Shown one piece after another: positions 50,939-60,117 of a DNA stretch of 64,000 nucleotides; within the stretch, counting starts at the first letter, position 1, and every line of letters begins with the position of its first letter. The notes beneath the pieces are model-generated. The model had not been told where the DNA came from and made no database searches. It saw nothing but the letters and a program-made list of their open reading frames with translations. Made by a program: the position numbers and the translations under genes. Source of the DNA: Polynucleobacter sp. HIN5 (lineage in GTDB: Bacteria > Pseudomonadota > Gammaproteobacteria > Burkholderiales > Burkholderiaceae); NCBI RefSeq assembly GCF_030297555.1, contig NZ_AP028136.1, forward strand, positions 1,116,001 through 1,180,000. Direction: 5' to 3'.

Positions 50939-52294
50939 ATGGGAAGTTCTCAAGGCGCTAACCCTAGCGCCTCACCTCTTCGTTTACTCAGCCCCCTTGG
51001 GGCTGTTGCCATTATTGTCGGCATCGTCATTGGTGCCGGCATCTTCAAAACCCCATCGATGGTGGCTGGCATCACCGGTGACGTTGGTTGGTCCATTACC
51101 ATTTGGATCGCTGGGGCACTCATCTCTTTGATGGGCGCCCTTTGCTATGCTGAGCTTGCCACCCTCTATCCCCACGCAGGCGGTGATTATCATTTCTTGA
51201 CACGTGCGTATGGCAAGAATGTCTCCTTTTTATATGGTTGGGCTAAGGCGATGGTCATCAATACTGGCTCGATTGCATTGCTAGCCTTTGTGTTTGGTGA
51301 CTACATGACCAAGGTGTTACCTCTTGGGGTCTACTCTTCGCTCTATTGGGCATGCTTGATTGTGATTGCCTTGACAGTCATTAATTTGATTGGTATTCAT
51401 GCATCAGCGAATGTGCAAACAGTACTGACTGTTTTAGAGGTTGCTGGTTTAGTGGCCATCATCATTGCTGGCTTTGGTTTATTCGGAAACGCCCCTCCCC
51501 CAGTTAATAACCCACCGTTGTTTAGCAATACCCCACAACTGGGCATGCTTGGCCTGGGAATGGTCTTTGTCTTACTGACCTTTGGTGGTTGGAATGAATC
51601 CGCTTACATCTCAGCCGAACTCAAGGGAACCAGCAAAACGATCGTGAGCGTGATTGTGATTAGCATGGTGGTCATCACCATCATTTATCTACTAGTTAAT
51701 ATTGCCCTCATCAATGGTCTGGGTCTCAAAGCACTAGCCAGTAGTAAGGCGGCGCCTGCGGATTTGTTGGGCCTAGTCTTTGGCCCTGTCGGTGAAAAAT
51801 TACTAGGTTTATTTGTAGCGGTTGCCGCACTTACAAGTATTAATGCCACCATGATTGTGGGAGCCCGCACCAACTACGCAATGGGTGAGGACTGGGACGG
51901 TCTTAGCAAAATGGGTAAATGGGAATCCTCTCGCGGCACCCCCACATTTGCGTATCTGGTTCAGGGTGTCATCAGTCTGGCCTTGGTTGGCTTTGGTGCC
52001 TTACAAAGCGATGGCTTTGAAGCCATGGTGGAATTTACTGCCCCGGTCTTTTGGACCTTTTTACTGCTGGTTGGTATTGGTTTATTTGTATTGCGGTTTA
52101 AGGATCGCTCCCCGCGCCCTTTTAGCGTTCCCCTCTACCCCATCACACCACTGATCTTCTGCGCCTCGTGTGCTTACTTAGCTTACTCCAGCATCATGTA
52201 TGCGCATAGCAAAGGAGCAGTTCAGATCTCGTTCTATGTGATGTTGGCAGGTTTAGTTGCATTATTGATTCTGCGTCTACGTAAGATCTCTTAG
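50939..52294 (+). CDS. APC-family amino acid permease
   Basis: A 451-residue transporter of the amino acid/polyamine/organocation family with twelve predicted helices. Signature regions are IVIGAGIFKTPSMVAG (helix 1) and GGDYHFLTRAYG after helix 2, with a central FGGWNESAYISAELKG. This resembles the LAT/SLC7-like group. It follows the methyltransferase by 10 bp and may be co-transcribed. Substrate not deducible. Confidence 0.9.
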   Translation: MGSSQGANPSASPLRLLSPLGAVAIIVGIVIGAGIFKTPSMVAGITGDVGWSITIWIAGALISLMGALCYAELATLYPHAGGDYHFLTRAYGKNVSFLYGWAKAMVINTGSIALLAFVFGDYMTKVLPLGVYSSLYWACLIVIALTVINLIGIHASANVQTVLTVLEVAGLVAIIIAGFGLFGNAPPPVNNPPLFSNTPQLGMLGLGMVFVLLTFGGWNESAYISAELKGTSKTIVSVIVISMVVITIIYLLVNIALINGLGLKALASSKAAPADLLGLVFGPVGEKLLGLFVAVAALTSINATMIVGARTNYAMGEDWDGLSKMGKWESSRGTPTFAYLVQGVISLALVGFGALQSDGFEAMVEFTAPVFWTFLLLVGIGLFVLRFKDRSPRPFSVPLYPITPLIFCASCAYLAYSSIMYAHSKGAVQISFYVMLAGLVALLILRLRKIS

Positions 52295-52345
52295 GTCATT
52301 AAATTGACATCTGGCTCTGTAAACTAGAGCTTTTGGGTGTGGTTC

Positions 52346-53200
52346 ATGCGTTTGTCCTGGTTCATTCAATATGCTTTGCTGATTCTGGTCTTGACTGGAT
52401 TGCCAAGACCAGTCTATGCATTTGAGCCTTTGAATACCGATGATGCGGGCACGATTGGCAAAAGCGTTAACCAGATCGAACAATACTTTTATGTTCTGCA
52501 CAACAATGCGCCAGGTAACCCTGGCAGCGTCGCCACGCCTGGCGAAGAGTTCCGGGGGCTTGGTAATGCCAAGGCCTTCCCATTTACCTACACCCATGGT
52601 GTTTCCGATACGACCGAGATTGCATTCTCAACAACGTATTACGCAACCCCGCGGGGATCGTACTCGCCGTTCTCAAACAATATTGTCTCGTTCAAATGGC
52701 GCTTCTGGGGCGATGGTCAGACCGGTCTTGGAATGGCCATTAAGCCAGCGATTACCCTACCAGCCAGCACCTCGCAACAGGTGCAAGGCTTGGGTCTCGC
52801 AAAGACCAACTATGAGTTCAATTACATCATCTCCTACTATTGGGATCGCATTCAGGTGCATACCAATATTAGTTACGCCCGTAATCCCTACAACACCAAC
52901 TATCCCATCAGCGGCACATACAGCCCGTATCAAATTAATTTAGTATCAGGCTCCATTGCACCTGTTTGGATTGTGAACTCGTGGCTCAAGCTTGCCTTAG
53001 ACATTGGCAGCTCAATTGATACCTCCCCAAATGCCGCTGCGGTCAATGACTATGGAATGGTCGCAGCGATATTCTCGGTCAATAGGAATGTGGATATTGG
53101 TTTGTCCTATTTGCAAAGTAGTACAACGCCCAATAATGCCTGGACTAGCAAAAGCATCGCGTCTGACCGTACCGAGGTTGGCGTAACTTGGCGTTTTTGA
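52346..53200 (+). CDS. Exported beta-barrel-like protein
   Basis: A 284-residue protein with a signal peptide (MRLSWFIQYALLILVLTGLP, cleavage near VYA). The mature part consists of alternating beta strands (TYTHGVSDTTEIAFSTTYYA, then VGVTWRF at the C-terminus ending in Phe), typical of outer-membrane barrels such as the phenol-degradation MetA-type transporters. The ATG at 52346 gives a normal signal peptide. Its role in uptake is inferred. Confidence 0.65.
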   Translation: MRLSWFIQYALLILVLTGLPRPVYAFEPLNTDDAGTIGKSVNQIEQYFYVLHNNAPGNPGSVATPGEEFRGLGNAKAFPFTYTHGVSDTTEIAFSTTYYATPRGSYSPFSNNIVSFKWRFWGDGQTGLGMAIKPAITLPASTSQQVQGLGLAKTNYEFNYIISYYWDRIQVHTNISYARNPYNTNYPISGTYSPYQINLVSGSIAPVWIVNSWLKLALDIGSSIDTSPNAAAVNDYGMVAAIFSVNRNVDIGLSYLQSSTTPNNAWTSKSIASDRTEVGVTWRF

Positions 53201-53228
53201 CGGAGTTAAGAGAGTAACAAGAGAAAAG

Positions 53229-53305
53229 TGGTCGGAGTACAAGGATTCGAACCTTGGACCCCCTGCTCCCAAAGCAGGTGCGCTACCAGGCTGCGCTACA
53301 CTCCG
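53229..53305 (-). tRNA. tRNA-Pro(UGG)
   Basis: A 77-nt cloverleaf on the minus strand with encoded CCA. Acceptor CGGAGTG pairs with its 3' partner, anticodon stem CCTGC/GCAGG with loop TTTGGGA (anticodon TGG), T arm CAAGG/CCTTG with TTCGAAT. No repeated fragments of it were seen in the window. Confidence 0.96.
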
Positions 53306-53388
53306 ACAGATCTCCATTATAGCCTGACTGGGCTCTAAGCGCCCTCCTACGTTAAGGGGGGCTTGACAGCTCAGGTAATATTAATGAT

Positions 53389-53793
53389 ATGCCTTCCTTA
53401 TTACGCCCTCACCTCGCTCGCCAAGAGACCGCGCCCATCAAGCGCTGGGTGATGCTTGGCTTGGTAATGCTAAGCCTCTTAACCACTCAATGGCTTGGGT
53501 TGGCTCACCAGATAGAACATCAAGAATTTAAACCCTCGGTAACCCATGAAGCCCGCACCAGTTGCGAGAAGCATAATCATTCACTCTTTGCATTTCTAGG
53601 TCATGAAGAAAGCTCGGTCGAGTGCCAACTTTTTGATGCAATCACCCTCGCGGGTCTCATTACCAGTAGTCCAATTCAGTATGTTGTTCCAAACGGTTTT
53701 AGCCAATTCGTTTTTGGCTTTGTCACTCAAGTTAGTGCATCTCGCACTCACGAGCCCTATCAATCACGGGCACCTCCGCTCAATACCCTGTAA
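53389..53793 (+). CDS. Small membrane protein upstream of the ZnuD-like receptor
   Basis: A 134-residue protein with one strong helix (WVMLGLVMLSLLTTQWLGLA) followed by HQIEHQEF and other His-rich stretches (CEKHNHSLFAFLGHEE), resembling small CzcI-like or DUF2946-like metal-linked proteins. It is 88 bp before the TonB receptor on the same strand. An AT-rich stretch, GGTAATATTAATGATATGCC, just before its ATG is loosely like a Zur box. Confidence 0.6.
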   Translation: MPSLLRPHLARQETAPIKRWVMLGLVMLSLLTTQWLGLAHQIEHQEFKPSVTHEARTSCEKHNHSLFAFLGHEESSVECQLFDAITLAGLITSSPIQYVVPNGFSQFVFGFVTQVSASRTHEPYQSRAPPLNTL

Positions 53794-53881
53794 TTTTCTT
53801 TGGGTGATTGGCTTTCACAAGCCAATCCGAGTGTATTAATCCCTCGTTAAAGACGAAGGGTTATTTAGAGGTGTTGAGGTC

Positions 53882-55957
53882 ATGAAGCAGATTGATTTAA
53901 TCAAGAGTTATCTTTTAGTAAAACTATTAGCTGCTGTTAGTTGGTCGGTAGCGCATGAAAATCCAGCCTTACAAATTGATGTCAGTGGATCAGCGGAATC
54001 AGCAACAGGCATCTTAACGCCCACCAAAATCTTGCAAGGGAATGAGCTGCAAGATAAGTTGGGCACCACCTTAGGTGCCACGATTGGAAATGAACTTGGT
54101 GTATCGCAAACGGGTTACGGTCTTGGTGCATCGCGCCCGGTCATGCGCGGTCTTGAGGGAGCGCGGGTGCAGATTCTTCAGAACGGTCTATCGGTCGGCG
54201 ATGTCTCGTCAATCTCAGCCGACCATGCAGTAGCCAGCCCCGTAGTAAACGCCCGACAGATTGAGATCCTGCGAGGAGCTGCCGCCCTACTCTACGGGTC
54301 AGGCTCCAGCGGTGGGTTGGTGAATATCGTCAACGACCGAATTCTGACGACCTTACCTGGCGAGGCAACAGGCTCAGCAAATACGAGCTATGACTCTGTC
54401 AGCAATGGTCGCGCTGCTTCGGGGCATGTGGATACCTCCTTTGAGTCAATCGCAATCCATGTTGATACAGCAATCAACAATAACCAAAACTACCGAATTC
54501 CTGGCAACTCAACGCAGGGCGGCCCAAACCAGGTCTGGGGAGTTCCGCCAGGCGGTCCTTTTGAGAACTATACGGGCAAACTACCCAACTCCTTTAACAA
54601 CCAAAATAACTTGGGGGTTGGCGCTTCCTACATTGGCAAATCTGGATATACCGGGATTTCCGTAGAGCGAATGAACAATAACTACGGTATTCCGACGCCT
54701 GAAGGTGGCATGATTGCCCAATCTCAAAATAGATATGACTTCCAGCATCAAACTCGCGATCCATTTGCAGGGTTCTCTTCGATTAAGTTCAGCGCCGCTA
54801 ATAGTAATTACAACCATACGGAGTTTTCTATCTTGAATGGTGCATACAGTCCAGCTGCACTCTGGAAAAATATTGCTAATGAGGCAAGACTTGAGTTGGC
54901 CCACAAAGCGGTGATGGGTTGGAAAGGGACATTTGGCGCACAGGTAACAAGCTCCTCGGTAGAGGCGACTGATATTGCAACTGGTAGTTACGCCATCTTG
55001 CCATCCACTAAGACCAACTCGAATGCACTCTTCTGGATTGAGGAAGGACGTTGGGGCGTCCTACAGGGGAACTTGGGTTTGCGGTATGACCTAGTTGGTC
55101 AAAACCCAAACCAATCCACCGAGTTTGAACCACTGACTGTGAATAGCGGCGTTGCTCCTTCTGCACCAGGATTGCAAAATCGTAATTTCAATTTAATTTC
55201 GTATTCTGCAGGTGGTTTATGGAACTTTACTAATGGGTATGGCACAGGGTTGTCGTATACGGTTTCACAGCGCGCACCAAGTGCCCAGGAGCTCTACTCC
55301 TATGGTGTTCATGAGTCAACTGCAACGTTTGCAGTGGGTAACTCAAATTTAAGTAAAGAGACCTCGCATAATTTAGAGGTCAATATCCAGAAAACCATCG
55401 GTAAGGTTCGCGGTAAGGTCAATGTTTATCTCAACAAATTTAGTAATTACATTTATGGTTACTACACTGGGCAAACCGCTACCAATGCCGAAGATTTCTC
55501 TGTTGTTCAAGCCCAACAAGCCGCTGCTACCATCAAGGGGGCTGAGGGTGAACTGACCTATAACTGGGGCAATGTAGGTAGTGGTGCACGCTTGTTTGCC
55601 GATGCCTCACAGGGAACCTTTGATGCGGGTGGTAATTTGCCCTTGCAACCTGCTCCTCGGATTGGTGTGCAGGTGGCGCATCAGAAGAATGGTTGGTTGG
55701 CAAACGCCAGTTACACCTATAGCTTTCAGCAAAATCGTTTAGCCACTTGGGAAGTTGGGCCCACGCCAAGCTATAACCTCTTAAATGCCGGTTTGTCCTA
55801 TACCGAGAAGATCAATAAGGTGAGTTGGACGGGCTATATGATGCTCAAGAATATTCTGAATGACGATATTCGGTATGCCACTACGCCGATGGCGGTTCGT
55901 TTATACGCACCCCAACCGGGCCGCAGCTTGATGGTGGGCGTTCGAGCTAACTTCTAG
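53882..55957 (+). CDS. znuD: TonB-dependent receptor, ZnuD-like
   Basis: A 691-residue outer-membrane receptor. A short N-terminal region and plug (GASRPVMRGLEGARVQILQN, then SADHAVASPVVNARQIEILR and GAAALLYGSGSSGGLVNIV) precede a 22-strand barrel ending in MVGVRANF with terminal Phe. The plug sequence is typical of the ZnuD zinc/heme receptor group. The small His-rich protein upstream fits zinc uptake. Zinc specificity is inferred from the plug similarity. It overlaps the convergent acyltransferase gene by 11 bp. Confidence 0.85.
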   Translation: MKQIDLIKSYLLVKLLAAVSWSVAHENPALQIDVSGSAESATGILTPTKILQGNELQDKLGTTLGATIGNELGVSQTGYGLGASRPVMRGLEGARVQILQNGLSVGDVSSISADHAVASPVVNARQIEILRGAAALLYGSGSSGGLVNIVNDRILTTLPGEATGSANTSYDSVSNGRAASGHVDTSFESIAIHVDTAINNNQNYRIPGNSTQGGPNQVWGVPPGGPFENYTGKLPNSFNNQNNLGVGASYIGKSGYTGISVERMNNNYGIPTPEGGMIAQSQNRYDFQHQTRDPFAGFSSIKFSAANSNYNHTEFSILNGAYSPAALWKNIANEARLELAHKAVMGWKGTFGAQVTSSSVEATDIATGSYAILPSTKTNSNALFWIEEGRWGVLQGNLGLRYDLVGQNPNQSTEFEPLTVNSGVAPSAPGLQNRNFNLISYSAGGLWNFTNGYGTGLSYTVSQRAPSAQELYSYGVHESTATFAVGNSNLSKETSHNLEVNIQKTIGKVRGKVNVYLNKFSNYIYGYYTGQTATNAEDFSVVQAQQAAATIKGAEGELTYNWGNVGSGARLFADASQGTFDAGGNLPLQPAPRIGVQVAHQKNGWLANASYTYSFQQNRLATWEVGPTPSYNLLNAGLSYTEKINKVSWTGYMMLKNILNDDIRYATTPMAVRLYAPQPGRSLMVGVRANF

Positions 55958-56696
55958 AAGCCTCAATCATGGATCGCACTTGGGTCTCGCAATACAGCGC
56001 GAGATCCTTGCGATCCAGATCGGTTGCTGGACTTGGAGCAAAAATCAACTCGACGGTAATGGCTTTGGCCCTGAGTATCTTCGCAATGGAATCAATCAGG
56101 GTCATATCGCCAATAAAGGCCGTCGCATCGCTATATTCCTGATGCGCATTGCGATACCGAATGGCCATTGGGAAGGTTTGCACCTGGGTTTGGGCGGCTG
56201 ACTCAAAAAGATTGGTCTTGAACGGCAAAACCCGATCCCCTGCCGTTGAGGTCCCTTCTGGGAAGATACAAATCGGCTCTTTGGGGAGTAGATCTTCCAG
56301 TTGTTTGGCAATCTCTTTGCCGTGCCGTTTGTTGTCTCGACGAATAAAGAGGGTTCCAGTTTGTCTGGCCATCCATCCAAACACGGGCCAGCCAGCGACT
56401 TCTGACTTGGCCACAAAGCGGCAAGGCAAGAAGGAATGAATGCTGGCAATATCAATCCACGAAATGTGGTTAGCTGCAATGAGATAGCCTCCGCTCTTGG
56501 GTAAATACTCGGAATGGATGACCTTGAGTTTGAGACCAAAGATGCTAAGCAGTTGCTTCGACCAAGATTGAATATGGCGTTTTTTAGTCGATTCTTGCGC
56601 AAAGGGAAAGATCACGATCAGGATCAACGCGCCTTTGATCACATGAAAAATGATGTGCAAGGCGGGCCAGAATAAGAGTCGGGAGGAGTCTGCCAT
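55947..56696 (-). CDS. plsC: 1-acyl-sn-glycerol-3-phosphate acyltransferase
   Basis: A 249-residue PlsC-family acyltransferase. Catalytic motif NHISWID (Hx4D) and substrate motif FPEGTSTAGD are visible, with an N-terminal membrane segment (LHIIFHVIKGALILIVIF). It acylates lysophosphatidate at position 2 in phospholipid synthesis at the inner membrane. It overlaps the end of the TonB receptor gene on the other strand and is divergent from the LpxH-like gene at 56792. Confidence 0.88.
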   Translation of the reverse strand: MADSSRLLFWPALHIIFHVIKGALILIVIFPFAQESTKKRHIQSWSKQLLSIFGLKLKVIHSEYLPKSGGYLIAANHISWIDIASIHSFLPCRFVAKSEVAGWPVFGWMARQTGTLFIRRDNKRHGKEIAKQLEDLLPKEPICIFPEGTSTAGDRVLPFKTNLFESAAQTQVQTFPMAIRYRNAHQEYSDATAFIGDMTLIDSIAKILRAKAITVELIFAPSPATDLDRKDLALYCETQVRSMIEASRS

Positions 56697-56791
56697 AGTT
56701 CAGATGATAAAGGGGATGTATTGGCGCTTGTCATCAAACTGACACTAAAGTGTCATGATGATTTCATGATGCGGTGGCATCGTAGAGGTCC

Positions 56792-57658
56792 ATGGAGCAC
56801 TATAGAGCCATTTGGATCTCAGACGTGCATCTCGGGACACCTGGATGCCAGGCTAAATTCCTCCTCGATTTCTTAAAGCATAACGAATCCGACACCCTTT
56901 ATTTAGTGGGTGACATCATTGATGGTTGGCGCTTAAAGAAAAGTATCTACTGGCCACAGTCCCATAACGATGTGGTCCAAAAGATCTTACGTAAAGCTCG
57001 CAAAGGTACTGAGGTTGTGTATGTGCCCGGCAATCATGATGAATCGATTCGTCAGTTCTTAGGTCTCTCCTTTGGAGAAATCAAAGTGGTACCCGAAGCC
57101 ATTCATACAACGGCTGATGGTCGCAAACTCTGGATTACCCATGGCGATTTATTTGATGGCGTGATGCAATACGCCAAGTGGCTGGCCTATGTGGGTGACA
57201 ACCTCTACTCCCTGATCCTGTACTTCAATCGCTACCTCAATCTGCTACGCGTTCGGATGGGCATGCAGTATTGGTCACTCTCTCAATACTTAAAGCACCA
57301 GGTGAAGAATGCAGTGAGTTACATCGCTGACTTTGAAATGATCATGGCGCGTGAGGCACGATTACGGGGCTGCCAAGGCGTGGTCTGTGGGCATATCCAC
57401 AAAGCCGAGATCCGTATGATCGATAACCTCCTCTATTGCAATGATGGCGATTGGGTCGAGAGCTTGACCGCCTTAGTTGAAACCCACGAGGGCGAGCTCA
57501 AGATTGTGCATTGGCCTCGCATCTTGGACGACAAACCCGTCATCGAGGAAGTAACGGTTGAACAAATGAGCTTATCGATTTCTTTTCCAAGCCGCGTGTC
57601 ATCACCTGGGTTGATGGCGCAATCCACTATTACCCATTCAATGGAGACCATTACATGA
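56792..57658 (+). CDS. UDP-2,3-diacylglucosamine diphosphatase-like metallophosphoesterase
   Basis: A 288-residue LpxH-type metallophosphoesterase. The metal-binding motifs are all present: ISDVHLGTPG, LVGDIIDGW, VPGNHDES, THGDLFDG and CGHIHKAEI. LpxH enzymes remove UMP from UDP-2,3-diacylglucosamine in lipid A synthesis. This longer type next to a GT4 glycosyltransferase is common in betaproteobacteria. It overlaps the following gene by 4 bp. The housekeeping LpxH may be encoded elsewhere. Confidence 0.85.
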   Translation: MEHYRAIWISDVHLGTPGCQAKFLLDFLKHNESDTLYLVGDIIDGWRLKKSIYWPQSHNDVVQKILRKARKGTEVVYVPGNHDESIRQFLGLSFGEIKVVPEAIHTTADGRKLWITHGDLFDGVMQYAKWLAYVGDNLYSLILYFNRYLNLLRVRMGMQYWSLSQYLKHQVKNAVSYIADFEMIMAREARLRGCQGVVCGHIHKAEIRMIDNLLYCNDGDWVESLTALVETHEGELKIVHWPRILDDKPVIEEVTVEQMSLSISFPSRVSSPGLMAQSTITHSMETIT

Positions 57659-58683
57659 GAATCATGATCGTGACTGACGCTTGGGAACCCCAAGTCAATG
57701 GCGTTGTAAGAACCCTCAAGCAAACTACGTATGAGCTGCAGAAGATGGGGCATCAGGTAGAAATGATTACTCCTGCTGAATTTAAGACCATCCCCTGCCC
57801 TACTTATCCAGACATCTCCTTGTCGATCCTGCCTGGTAAAGGTGTCGCCAAGCGGATGAAGGCGTTCTCGCCCGATGCGATTCACATTGCGACCGAGGGG
57901 CCACTTGGGTTGGCGGCACGCTCCTACGCACTGCGCTACAACTTACCATTTTCAACCGCTTACCATACCCGTTTTCCGGAATACGTCTATGCACGCACCC
58001 GCATTCCACTGGCGTGGACCTATCGCTTCCTGAAATGGTTTCATGGTCCATCGATGGCAGTGATGGCGCCCACCCAAGTGGTCAAAGACGATCTCGAGAA
58101 ATATGGTTTTGACAATGTCGTGATCTGGTCACGCGGTGTTGACCTTGAGATCTTTAAAACCCAACCCTCCAAAGTATTGAACTCTGCCCATCCCATCTTT
58201 TTATACGTAGGTCGGGTTGCAGTTGAAAAGAATATCAATGCCTTTTTGGAGATTGATCTGCCTGGATCAAAGTGGGTGGTCGGTGACGGTCCAGCCTTAA
58301 AAGAAATTAAGGAGAAATACCCCTTAGTGAACTACCTTGGCGTTCTCAATCAATATCAATTGGCCGAGGTCTATGCTGCCGCTGATGTGTTTGTGTTCCC
58401 AAGCAAGACTGATACCTTTGGTCTCGTTTTGCTTGAAGCCATGGCGTGTGGTCTCCCTGTGGCTGCTTACCCTGTGACGGGTCCGATTGATGTACTGGGT
58501 GACTCCAAAGCTGGGGTCATGCATGAGGATTTAAAGACTGCATGCATGGAGGCGCTGCGCATTCCGCGTGAGGTAGCGCGTGCTCATGCCGAGAAGTTCT
58601 CATGGAAGGCCGCAAGTGAGCAATTTGCCAATCATTTAAAGCCGGTTCGTGTGCATGTGAGCACGCAAACGGTTCCTGCTTGA
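57655..58683 (+). CDS. GT4-family glycosyltransferase
   Basis: A 342-residue GT-B glycosyltransferase. The N-terminal DAWEPQVNGVVRTLKQT is typical of GT4 enzymes acting on lipids or mannosides, and the C-terminal half has FLYVGRVAVEKN and SKTDTFGLVLLEAMACGLP with the nucleotide-sugar Glu. It is coupled with the LpxH-like gene (ATGA overlap) and shares a base with the dgkA stop/start, so three lipid-related genes form one operon. Confidence 0.88.
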   Translation: MRIMIVTDAWEPQVNGVVRTLKQTTYELQKMGHQVEMITPAEFKTIPCPTYPDISLSILPGKGVAKRMKAFSPDAIHIATEGPLGLAARSYALRYNLPFSTAYHTRFPEYVYARTRIPLAWTYRFLKWFHGPSMAVMAPTQVVKDDLEKYGFDNVVIWSRGVDLEIFKTQPSKVLNSAHPIFLYVGRVAVEKNINAFLEIDLPGSKWVVGDGPALKEIKEKYPLVNYLGVLNQYQLAEVYAAADVFVFPSKTDTFGLVLLEAMACGLPVAAYPVTGPIDVLGDSKAGVMHEDLKTACMEALRIPREVARAHAEKFSWKAASEQFANHLKPVRVHVSTQTVPA

Positions 58684-59081
58684 TGAGCCAGCCGTACGAC
58701 ATTAAACAAAATCCCCATAAGGGGAATCGCGGTCTCACCCGGGCAATCCATGCCGCTAAGAACTCCTGGCATGGTTTGATCTTTGCATTTAAAGAGGAGA
58801 GTGCCTTTCGGCAGGAGTTGGTTTTATTACTTGTCTTAAGTCCAATTGCCATTCTCTTACCAGTGGGTCTATTTGAGAGGGCACTCATGATCTGCTCCTT
58901 AATCATGGTGCTGGTCATTGAACTACTCAACTCGAGCGTAGAAGCCGCTATTGACCGGATCTCTTTTGAACACCACGACCTCTCTAAACGGGCCAAGGAT
59001 TTTGGCTCGGCCGCCGTGATGTTAGCCCTATTAATCGCCTTTGTGATCTGGGCTGCCGTCCTTTATCAAGAATTTATTTAA
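58683..59081 (+). CDS. dgkA: Diacylglycerol kinase DgkA
   Basis: A 132-residue DgkA with three membrane helices. Signature ELLNSSVEAAIDRI and the following SKRAKDFGSAAVML carry the catalytic Glu and metal-binding residues; the amphipathic N-terminal FKEESAFRQEL also matches. It phosphorylates diacylglycerol for recycling into phospholipids. The start ATG at 58683 overlaps the glycosyltransferase stop by one base. Confidence 0.93.
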   Translation: MSQPYDIKQNPHKGNRGLTRAIHAAKNSWHGLIFAFKEESAFRQELVLLLVLSPIAILLPVGLFERALMICSLIMVLVIELLNSSVEAAIDRISFEHHDLSKRAKDFGSAAVMLALLIAFVIWAAVLYQEFI

Positions 59082-59169
59082 TAAAATCAATTATTTATGA
59101 TTTTGTTACCCATGCCTTATTCCTGTAATATATGCCCTATAGGATCAGGCTATCAACTAAGGAACTGCG

Positions 59170-60117
59170 ATGCCTGATATCCCAAATCCCTTTTCGCCCC
59201 TGGACAACTTATTCATTACAACAAAACGTCATGCGAACGCATCAATTTCTACAAAACCCTGGGCGGATAAATTGAATCCCCTCAAAAAATTCTTTGGCAA
59301 AAAGGCTGAGACCTCAGGGATCGATCCCAAATCTGAGACGCCCTCATCCAAGACTGGATTAGAAAATGTTCCACAGCTTTTAGGCAAAGCCAAGCGTGCC
59401 CCATTCAAGATTTCATGGGCCATCAATGACGAAGAGATCAAAGAAGCGCAGCGCCTGCGTTACAAAGTATTTGCTGAAGAGATGGGTGCTCATTTACCAG
59501 CCAATGAAGAAGGTCTTGATATCGACGAGTTTGATGCCTATTGCGATCACTTGCTCATTCGTGACCCTGAGACCTTGCGTGTCATTGGTACCTACCGGGT
59601 CCTGCCACCCCATAAAGCCAGTCAAATCGGTCGCCTTTACTCGGACTCCGAATTTGATCTCTCCCGCATTAATCACTTACGCCCCAAAATGGTCGAAGTA
59701 GGTCGCTCGTGTGTGCATGAAGACTATCGCTCGGGCGCAGTGATCATGGCACTATGGAGTGGTCTTGGCCAGTATATGAAACAGCATCAATATGAGATCA
59801 TGCTAGGTTGCGCCAGTATTCCGATGGCTGATGGTGGTCACTATGCAGCGAGTCTCTATAACTCGCTCGGGCCAGAGCAAATGGCACCGGTTGAGAATCA
59901 TGCGTTCCCGAAGCTACCTCTCCCCTTAGATCGTCTCAATGGCGGTCTTCATGTTGAAGCACCACCACTCATCAAGGGCTACCTGAAACTCGGAGCTAAG
60001 ATTTGTAGCGCACCCGCTTGGGATCCCGACTTCAACACCGCTGACCTGCTCACGATGTTGCGCCTCTCCGAAATGAATCCGCGCTACGCGAAGCATTTTC
60101 TAGAAAAAGCGGACTAG
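59170..60117 (+). CDS. GNAT-fold N-acyltransferase (OlsB/hemolysin-like)
   Basis: A 315-residue protein with an acyltransferase GNAT core (RLRYKVFAEEMGAHLP, later VEVGRSCVHEDYRSGAVIMAL) as in the ornithine-acyl-ACP acyltransferase/hemolysin-like group. The polar 80-residue N-terminal extension is unlike OlsB itself. It follows the lipid operon by 88 bp on the same strand, and its stop overlaps the ppx gene end by 4 bp. The acceptor is unknown. Confidence 0.78.
   Translation: MPDIPNPFSPLDNLFITTKRHANASISTKPWADKLNPLKKFFGKKAETSGIDPKSETPSSKTGLENVPQLLGKAKRAPFKISWAINDEEIKEAQRLRYKVFAEEMGAHLPANEEGLDIDEFDAYCDHLLIRDPETLRVIGTYRVLPPHKASQIGRLYSDSEFDLSRINHLRPKMVEVGRSCVHEDYRSGAVIMALWSGLGQYMKQHQYEIMLGCASIPMADGGHYAASLYNSLGPEQMAPVENHAFPKLPLPLDRLNGGLHVEAPPLIKGYLKLGAKICSAPAWDPDFNTADLLTMLRLSEMNPRYAKHFLEKAD

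Noticed and set aside
53389..53410. A Zur box before the ZnuD-like receptor operon
   Set aside because: The AT-rich near palindrome is too weak and off consensus to list as a site.
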